Shown one piece after another: positions 56,888 through 64,000 of a DNA stretch of 64,000 nt. The first letter of the stretch is position 1. Each line of letters begins with the position of its first letter. The DNA is from Mycocentrospora acerina (lineage: Eukaryota > Ascomycota > Dothideomycetes > Pleosporales). The notes beneath the pieces were generated by a model. That model searched no databases and was not told where the DNA came from. It saw only the letters and a program-made list of their open reading frames with translations. The DNA lies in assembly GCA_022701365.1 (NCBI GenBank), contig JAKUHH010000389.1, positions 434,001 to 498,000 of the forward strand, written 5' to 3'. A program made the translations under genes and the position numbers.

Positions 56888-58093
56888 TCACCACTTGTCA
56901 ATAAACCCCCTCAACTCACTAAACTCCTTTTCCCACTCCCCAAGCCCAACCCTCTGCTTCTCCTCCGTCCCCACCACCTCCCTAAAACACACATCCAACG
57001 CATCCAAAAACCGCCTCGCCTCCCTCCCCATCTCCCTCTCCCTCCTCCCGCCAACCCACGCCCTCTGCACAGCCCCCCTCCTCACAACCCCCACATCCTC
57101 CCTCAGAAACACCAACAACCCATCCGCAATCGTAGGACACAAGTCCGCATCCCTCCACCGATGCGTCTCAAACCTATACCGCCAATGAATCGTCCCCACC
57201 GCCGCCGCCGCCGTCGTCGCGCCAGAATGAACCGACAGCCCCCACCACGCCGCCATGCGGCAAAACACAATAAACGCCTGCCGGTGCTTACTCGCAACCG
57301 TATACAGCCCGCCAAACGGGGCGCAGGCCTTCCAGTGCGCGTCAACGTAGTCGTCTAAAAGGTAGTTGGGAGGCGGGTACGTGTACCGCCCCGAGACAAA
57401 CGGCAGCACATCCAGCGTGAGGTTTCTGTTGCGCGACAGCAGCGCGCGGTGGCCTGCGGGGAGGAGGCCGAGCCAGCGCTTCACGCGGGAGAAGTTGAGG
57501 TTGGAGATTTGCCAGAGGAAGGGCACGCTGGTGTAGAATGTGTAGGCGGCTTCGATGCGGAGGGCGCGGCAGATGTGGAGGAGAGGGGGGAAGAGGTAGA
57601 GTGCGGATTGTTGGGGGAGCGGGGAGGGGGTGTTGGAGGAGCGGTAGGTGCCCGGGTCGTGTAGGGGGCGGGTGGCGAAGAGGTAGGTGTATAGTTCTGT
57701 GCGGAGTTCCGAGGGGAGGAGGGCTAAGGGGCAGGGTTTGGAAGGGTTGAGAGGCTTGATGGGATGCAGGTCCGCGTTGTAGGCTTGTTTGCGTCGGGTT
57801 TGGGGAGTGAGGGTTGAGGGCCTTTTAAGTGTTTTTGGAGTGTGGGTTTGGGGTGTTCCGGTTTGGGATGGTGAAGGGTGCGGCTTTGGTGTTGTCGACC
57901 TGATTGGTGTGCATTTCGGATTACTGGATCGGGATTCTATTTGTCTTTGTGGGGACGTTTTTGTTTTCAATGGCGTTGAGGGTGAATTTGAGTTCACTGT
58001 TGTATATATTGCAACATCTTTCGACTCTTGAGATGTGAGGCCCTTCCTGTGGATCGAGGATGCGGTAGCGCGGGCGTACGACGGCAAAGGCAT
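56888..58093 (-). CDS. Hypothetical protein with F-box-like/2EXR-type domain
   Basis: Single exon, 401 aa. Residues 1-115 are S/T/P/K-rich and disordered. The segment CPLALLPSELRTELYTYLFA begins a domain like the F-box-like or 2EXR/DUF7730 modules common in Pezizomycotina, followed by LYLFPPLLHICRALRIEA and TFYTSVPFLWQISN. The remainder (PAGHRALLSRNRNLTLDV, MAAWWGLSVHSG) matches the usual length of that family. Its role is unknown. Base composition is odd: the coding strand is C-rich in the first half and G-rich in the second. Confidence 0.75.
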   Translation of the reverse strand: MPLPSYARATASSIHRKGLTSQESKDVAIYTTVNSNSPSTPLKTKTSPQRQIESRSSNPKCTPIRSTTPKPHPSPSQTGTPQTHTPKTLKRPSTLTPQTRRKQAYNADLHPIKPLNPSKPCPLALLPSELRTELYTYLFATRPLHDPGTYRSSNTPSPLPQQSALYLFPPLLHICRALRIEAAYTFYTSVPFLWQISNLNFSRVKRWLGLLPAGHRALLSRNRNLTLDVLPFVSGRYTYPPPNYLLDDYVDAHWKACAPFGGLYTVASKHRQAFIVFCRMAAWWGLSVHSGATTAAAAVGTIHWRYRFETHRWRDADLCPTIADGLLVFLREDVGVVRRGAVQRAWVGGRREREMGREARRFLDALDVCFREVVGTEEKQRVGLGEWEKEFSELRGFIDKW

Positions 58094-58868
58094 GGCACAC
58101 GTTGTAGAAAGACTTTGTCTTGTTATTAAGCTCGGAATTAGAGCAAGAGCATGATGAGAAATTAAGTATATTTAGCTGGGCTTCGATTTCCCGACGTCTG
58201 GGTTGCAGCGTCGCGTCGTTTGTCATGTTCAAGTGGGTCACACGTGTGTACGCGATCCTAGCGCGGTCTCGCAACCCCACGACGTCATTCTTGGTTTCAT
58301 TAAGACATTAGAGTAAAATCGTAATACCGTTGGAAGGGTAATTTCACGACACTACAAGAGTCTCATTGATATCGAAGAAAGTTTATCAAGATGACAAAAA
58401 TGTGGATGAAATCTCGCAATAAAGAGAAAGTAGTGTCGTTGTATTGGTATGCAAAAAGTGGCGGGCTTTACTGGGGATCCAGCAACAACAGTCGCGACTG
58501 AGGTTGCATGAAAGGAAATTTGGGTGTCAGTCAATTTTGAGCATTTCATTTCACTATTCACTAGTATACTAGAATCTCTCAATCAACTCCCCCTCAGTCC
58601 CGCAATACATCCTTTGCTGTCGCTGTCTTTTGCAATTCAAGACAAGTCCGTTACAAACCACTTCGATATGCCGTTAGCGCCGAGTCGAGGAGAATTGTAG
58701 ATAACCCTTCTTACACAAGAACGTAATAAAGAACTTGATTCCAGAAAACCGGTAGTCTTGAGGGCAGGAATGTTGCTGAATATTCATATCCTGAAGCAGA
58801 CCTAAAAAATCTGCAAAGGAGCCCAAAAGGGGTGGTTGCTCAAAAACACACAACGGATGGCCAGTAGT
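58094..58868. other. Intergenic region between 401-aa gene and histone H4 variant
   Basis: 775 bases, holding the promoter of the 401-aa gene and the 3' end of the H4 variant. No gene supported. Confidence 0.5.
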
Positions 58869-59567
58869 TCATCGTGTACCGTTGAAAGAAGGATCGAACC
58901 CATAAATCGGACGTCCTTGCTGTACATCATTAGCATAACGTCAAGACGCAAAAGAAAAGACCGGCATGCCCTGTTGAGAACGAAGATGATGTCCGTGACA
59001 CTAACAGTCTTACGACCCGCACACTCGACTACAGCGATTGCTTCTCCTAGGATCTGTGGGGCTGTTATTCATGTGCCACTCTACTATGGTCAAAGTCCTA
59101 CATGGCGAAGTCGATCCCTCAATGCATCTCGTATATCGTCGTAGATGGTACCGGCAATCCGCTTCACGCCACCACGACGAGCAAGGCGCCTGTGAATAAG
59201 TTAGCAAACCGATTGGTTTGCCGAAACTGATGTATCCCTCGACAAGTACAATAACGAAGAACAACATACCGGATATCTCCCCTCGTGACCCCACGTATCG
59301 TATCGCGTCGTACTTTCCTGCACAATGATGAGCCATGTCATCCACACGACATTTGAGCACACACATGTGTCTTTTGATCCCTTTACCCTTGCCTAAGCCC
59401 AAGGCGCTTTTGCCTAACCCCAGTCCAAGCTGATTCGCCCTCGACGCGCCCCCAGCTGACGAACTCCCAACCGTAGCAGAAGACAACGGACGCGCCTGTC
59501 CAGGGCGGCCAGGCAACCCGCTAAATCGCGGTACTCCGCTAAACTGTTTCGGTTTCGCATTCGACAT
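58869..59567 (-). CDS. Divergent histone H4 variant with long tail (five exons)
   Basis: Exons are 59567-59365, 59317-59270, 59189-59102, 59053-58970 and 58919-58869, giving 157 aa against 103 for canonical H4. Residues 1-67 are a new tail (MSNAKPKQFSGVPRF..., ending GLGKGKGIKRH) in place of the short H4 tail. The core is clearly H4: RRLARRGGVKRI is identical to canonical H4, followed by AGTIYDDIRDALRDRLRHIL, GRKTVSVTDIIFVLNRQGR and IYGF. The Lys equivalent to H4 K20 is retained (KRHMK, K69), and KRH equals H4 K16-R-H. The C-terminus extends past YGF as DPSFNGTR. Introns 1-3 are GT-AG (47, 80, 48 bases); intron 4 (58920-58969) appears to begin with GC. Neurospora crassa is known to carry a divergent H4 variant gene (hH4v); this may be the counterpart. 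No unbroken frame shows this gene. Confidence 0.9.
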
Positions 59568-60118
59568 GTTGTTAGTGTTGTGATGGTAAGAGTTGGGGAA
59601 GTGAGGGTGAAGGTAGAGGTTGTGGTTACACGACCAATAGACATGGGGTTGTCCGCACTGTTTGTCGAACCGGCGCTTAGACGCCAAACATCAGATACGT
59701 TGAGAGACGCGTTTACACGTTGCCAGGTGAAGATAAAGTTGAGATAAGAGAGAGAGAGACAGAGCAAGATGCGGGGCAAAGGCGCTAATGGGGAAGTAAT
59801 TGGAGAATGGATGGTGGAAGCCACACATGAAATACATACAGTGTTGCGACTCACCGCGACTTTTCGTCGTGAATATCGGCACGTTGCCAAGGCAAGGAAA
59901 CTGAATTATTTTGGAAATGTGAAAGCATAGGCTAGTGTATGAGGTCCGCACGCAGGAGCGGTCCTAGTCAATTATTCTCGCAACACACTGCTACAATAAG
60001 AGTGGACAAGACGGTAGAAAAAGATATCATTCATTAAGGTTGCAGGATGCCAGCCCTGACATTTCAAATATTAAAGCTAGGGTAGTCGTGATTATGCAAA
60101 TGATCGGTATCCAAGGAA
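59568..60118. other. Intergenic region between H4 variant and SVF1
   Basis: 551 bases. It holds the H4-variant promoter and leader and the SVF1 3' end, since both genes are on the minus strand. No gene seen. Confidence 0.5.
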
Positions 60119-61484
60119 CTAGGAGACAAAAGTCGCCTCGGTGAATAGGGTGCCTTCCTCTTCTTTGATCTCATCTCCGATCTTGATTTTGATGGTCAGT
60201 TTGGGAGCGTACTGGTAGATGTAGGGCTTCGTGCCTGCCGCTGTTGCGACAATGGCTTTGACGAAACCGGGCACTTCGGCCATGACGTCTACGCGGTCCA
60301 GCTTAGGTCCAAGCTCACCTGCAAGCTCTGCAGTGACTTCCTTTCCATCTGCAGTCTTGCCAACCCAGTGGTAGCTGGTTGCGGTGGGCTCTGGCCAGTC
60401 GTTGTCTGAATCCTGCTTGGTCGCAGTGTGTTTGGCTTCGCCGTCGGTGCCGGCGATGAGCAACTTGCCATCGGTTGCAATACCGCTGACCCTGACTACG
60501 GTCGATCCGTAGGATGGTGGGGTAGTGAACTCCATCAAGATGGCGGAAAATGAGGGGGACTGGAAGTTGACAAAGTTCCATCGCGAGGCTAAAGACGTCA
60601 GCTGACAAGTTGCACGTAGTCGCAAAGATGACTTACCAGCGTGGTGAGGCTTCATTCCCTGCAGAGCGTGGCTGAACATTCCGCGGCCGTTGATCTTGAT
60701 CTCTCCCTCTTTTGTGATTATGGATCCTTCAGCACTGGCTCTCGGCCAGAAGTGATGGTGCATGGAGCCCCAGGGCTGCTTGGGGTCAGTGCCGAAGTTT
60801 GTGGTGCCGTTGTTGCCGCCCATGAAGCCTGGGGCAGTCCTGGCGAACTTGACGTTGACCAAGCTGCTGTTGTTTACAGCAGACTTGATTGTGTAGAACG
60901 AGCCATCCTCGGAGAGCTCAACAGAGATGTTGTCGGCGTAGAAGGAGTGCTTCGCATTGTCGAAGCTGTAGTTGGAAAGAGGGTCGCTCGCCCAAAGCGC
61001 AGGCTTCTCGTTGTTGGGGTAAAAGATCTTGCAGTTGAACTGGGCCGTCACTCGTAGGCCACTGTGGATGGGGTGAGCAAATGGCTTTGGCACACGGGGT
61101 GGCTGTTCCTTACACTACGTTGCTGTAGATGACCTGCAGGATGACAATGTGGCCAGCCTCGGTGAATATGTAGAAGGTCTGAGTCTCGACATTTGTGTAG
61201 TCCAGGACATCCCACTTGAGGTTCTGCTTGACTAACTCGGTGTATGCAGGGTCGCCTGCAGTCTTGCCAACAGGCTGCACGGCCTCGGGGCCATAGATGG
61301 GCTCCTGGGTGCCGACAGCTGCAGCCAACCTGAAGAACGTGTAAGCATGTATACATGCACATGTACATGCACACACATGCACACCCAAACACTCTACGCG
61401 TCTACGCGTTGCGTGCCAGTGTCACGCGAGCACGTGGGAGGCGCGGGACGGATTCACTCACGTAGACTTGGCCCAGTTGAACAT
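60119..61484 (-). CDS. SVF1: Svf1-family survival/lipid-stress protein (four exons)
   Basis: Yeast Svf1 protects against oxidative and cold stress and acts in ceramide handling at ER-Golgi membranes. Exons are 61484-61462 (eight residues, MFNWAKST), 61329-61114, 61061-60637 and 60588-60119, giving 377 aa, the family length. Intron 1 is 132 bases, longer than the others (48-52). The N-terminus ([21 protein letters not shown]) is short and amphipathic, as needed for membrane binding in this family. Core sequence includes [54 protein letters not shown] and [27 protein letters not shown], the last rejoined by splicing. The C-terminus ends in [20 protein letters not shown]. All typical blocks of the lipocalin-like Svf1 fold are present. 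Confidence 0.93.
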
Positions 61485-62489
61485 GATGCGGGATGGCCGA
61501 CGCACTATCCAGGAAAAAAGCAAATGGGTGAGCAGAGGCGGCGAGAGGGGCTAGAGTGGGGAGGGCAGGGAAAACTCTTTTGGAGTTTCTTGTTGAGCAG
61601 GCCAGAAAATTCAGAGAGGAGCAGACGGCCGGGAGCAGGTGCGGCGGCGGAGGATGGAGGGATGGAGCAACGGGCTGAAGGTCGGGAGACTTGCTGCGGG
61701 CGGCGGGATGGGAGACAGGTGACGCGTGGCGGGTATTTCACGTGTGGTCGAGAGCTGGCAGGTGGCAAAGGGTCGAGCAACGCGCTGGGGCACGGTAGGA
61801 GGGTTGGACAGGACGATCCCATCGGCGGTGCGCGGCAAGAGATCGGCACTAGCGTCGAGGTCGAGATGGGTAATCAGCATGGCCGTCTCCAGCAGCGCCG
61901 TCGACTGTTTCCGTCCGTTCTGGCGACGCATTGCTACGCTGCTCTCGACTCTGCCCGCCTGCCACTGCTTGCCTGTTGCTCTCGTCGACGCCACGGGGCC
62001 CGGTGGTTCCGTTGTCCGCAGCACATCCTTTCAAGGCCGTGGCTCTCGGTAGCGCGGGGCATTGATCTTCCCGAGACGATTGGGCGTAGTATGACGACTG
62101 CAGCCGTCGCAGCTTTGCAGTCAGGAACGCTCGCAGCTCGCACACTGCGCACCCGCACCTAGCACGCCCGCTCTCGCACGCCGCCCGGCGCCGTGATTGC
62201 TCGACACGCCCGCCAGACGCTGCGGTGACGCACGAGGGCCTGCCATCGGGTTGGGTCCATGACCGCAGGACAGGCTAGCTATCGCTACCACTATCATCTC
62301 ACTACTAGCTGTAGGTAAGTCGAGCCCGCCCTCGGCGCTTCCGTCATGGCCTGCCCCTCGACTGCTCAGCGCTGCACTGGACTGCACTGCTCAGCGCTGC
62401 ACCGCACCGCACTGACAGCCCCCAATCCGTCCTGACACGCCCTGACCCGCCCTGACCAGACCCTTGCCCTCCACCACCGCCGTCCCAGC
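61485..62489. promoter_or_regulatory. Divergent promoter between SVF1 and HAL-type kinase gene
   Basis: 1 kb, strongly GC-rich from about 61600, with tandem CACTGC/GCTGCACCG-type repeats at about 62385-62415. Frames in this stretch are composition artefacts. No TATA box near either start. Confidence 0.5.
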
Positions 62490-64000
62490 ATGGCGTCGAC
62501 TCCCCACGAGCCGCCGCAGTCGGTGCGCTTCAGCGACGTCCACGAGGAAATCCAGCCCGCGCATGTGTCGCCCGCCCCCGCCGACGACGCTGCCGCCGAC
62601 GCCCCGCTGAGCCCCCAGGCAGAGGCCGAGCTGCGCAACCTCTCGTCGACGCTGCACAAGGCCCGTCTCCAGACGGCGCGCATGGGCAACTTTGCCTACG
62701 AGCCCGTCTCGCTGCCGCCCTCCCGAGTAAGCCGGGCCAGCACCCAGCTCCCACACGCCCCAGGGCCGCCCATGGCTAACACATGCAACAGGCCCCGTCT
62801 CCCTCGCCCGTCTCCCGCACAGGCTCGGGCCACTCCTCCCATGTCCAGTCGCTGCTGCACTCCCCGCCGCTGACCCCGGCGGGCACGTCTTCGCGAGACG
62901 ACGCCCACGCCGCCGTCCCGCAGTCGAGGAAGCTGTCCACCGACCCCGCCATGATGACTCCCCAGGTCTCCCCCCCACACGAGCCCCCGCCCACCTCCAT
63001 GGACTCGTCGGTGCACGAGCAGCCGCGTCCGCCACCCGCCATTGCTACTTCGCAGAGGCCGTCGTCCCGCCCCTCGTCCGTCTCGGATGCCTCTGATGTC
63101 TCTGGCGTGGTCCAGCCGCTTCCAGGACACGGTCCAATCTTCACCGTCGGCCCTGCTGGCGATTCTCTGCCCGTATCGCGAGACGCCAGCCCTTCCGGGT
63201 CGGCCGGAAGTCGTACTCCGGGACACAACTCGCCGGGCGCATCTACCCCGACCTCTGTCACCTTTAGCCGTCCGTTTACCCCCCATGGCGACAAAGACGA
63301 CCCTTACTCTCGCTCCAAACGTGTGCCTCAGCCAAAAAACCTCGACTCGCTCGATGCCCGATTCATCTTTGGTAGCCGCGATAGTCGCAGGCGCAACAAC
63401 AACTCGGCATCCTCTTCCACCACTTCCCTGGCAGCACGAAACAAAAGCAGCACCTCGGACAGAGACGACGACAAGAGATCGAGTGTGTTTAGCAACTATG
63501 GCAAACCCTCGAGCCGTCACAGCTCTGATGTAGAAAGCGAAGCGAAATCCAGCTCAGGCAAGCATCATGGATCCATGTCTGAGCTCAAGCGTTTCTTCCG
63601 AATCGGCCACAAGCACAAGGACAAGGAGAAGCACGAGAAGCACGAAAAGTCCCCGGCGCCATCCATCAGGAAAGAAAAGCCTATCCGGACGAGCAAGACT
63701 GGATTAATTTCTCCTTCTCTTACTCAAGGGACGCCCAACGTGCCGTTTGCCGACGATCATGGCCTCGAAAGCAAATACGGTAAATTCGGAAAAGTCCTTG
63801 GATCGGGTGCTGGAGGGTCCGTTCGATTGATGAAGCGCAGCAGCGACGGGACCACTTTTGCTGTAAAGCAATTCCGTGCCAGACACTCGTACGAATCAGA
63901 ACGTGATTACAGCAAGAAAGTCACAGCCGAGTTCTGCATAGGCTCAACTCTCCACCATGGCAATATCATCGAGACGATGGACTTGGTAAACGAAAAAGGC
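62490..64000 (+). CDS. HAL4/SAT4-type serine/threonine protein kinase, 5' part (cut by window end)
   Basis: Fungal kinases of the HAL4/SAT4-HAL5 group regulate ion transporters such as potassium uptake and are found near the plasma membrane. Exons seen are 62490-62726 and 62792-64000 (continuing beyond), 482 residues so far; the phase-0 intron is 65 bases. The N-terminal 400 residues are S/P/T-rich and disordered, with a basic [14 protein letters not shown] patch near 375. The kinase domain starts near residue 408: [20 protein letters not shown] contains the glycine loop, and FAVKQF holds the ATP-binding Lys. [20 protein letters not shown] and NIIETMDLV follow, matching the HAL/NPR1 kinase family. 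The catalytic loop and C-terminus lie outside the window. The exact paralogue cannot be told. Confidence 0.88.

Overview
The window looks like the nuclear genome of a filamentous ascomycete, most likely a dothideomycete of the Pleosporales type. The evidence is many genes with short introns (45-70 nt, GT...CTAAC/CTGAC...AG), a typical fungal gene set (Zn2Cys6 regulators, GH72 glucanosyltransferase, pectate lyase, rhodopsin-type membrane protein, Svf1, a HAL-type kinase) and compact housekeeping blocks next to AT-richer gene-poor stretches. I found no rRNA, tRNA, CRISPR or intact transposon. All splice models were built by hand from donor, branch and acceptor sequences and checked for reading frame.

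Layout. 1-19 kb is mostly housekeeping: NADPH-cytochrome P450 reductase (+), a 3.5 kb gene-free stretch, a tandem-RRM protein (+), RIO2 kinase (-) sharing a promoter with proteasome base subunit RPN1 (+), then ribosome-biogenesis factor URB1/NPA1 (+). 19-24.8 kb holds a long low-complexity protein with a possible eIF4E-binding N-terminus and a 373-bp uninterrupted TTC microsatellite. 24.8-29 kb has a GPI-anchored GH72 transglycosylase (+) and a seven-helix rhodopsin-domain protein (-). 31.4-34.6 kb has the divergent pair ATP25-like (-) and NMD3 (+).

35.5-45.5 kb is an accessory block: a small secreted, probably GPI-anchored protein (+) convergent with a pectate lyase (-), a Zn2Cys6 regulator (-) divergent from an MCT-type MFS transporter (+), and a 100-residue membrane protein with a PLDc_N domain (-). 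45.5-50 kb is an AT-rich gene desert. At its right edge lies a secreted protein made almost entirely of PKP[DEY] tetrapeptide repeats with a duplicated CC-x11-C module. A DHA1-type MFS transporter (+) follows, convergent with a second Zn2Cys6 regulator (-).

56.9-64 kb has an F-box-like/2EXR-like hypothetical protein (-), a five-exon gene for a strongly divergent histone H4 variant (-), SVF1 (-), and the 5' part of a HAL4/SAT4-type protein kinase (+) cut by the window end.

The most interesting object is the histone H4 variant at 58869-59567. It has a 67-residue tail in place of the usual short H4 tail, a conserved histone-fold core with many substitutions, a C-terminal extension, and one apparent GC-AG intron. 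It is invisible as a single ORF and only appears after splicing. Second is the PKP-repeat secreted protein beside the AT-rich desert.
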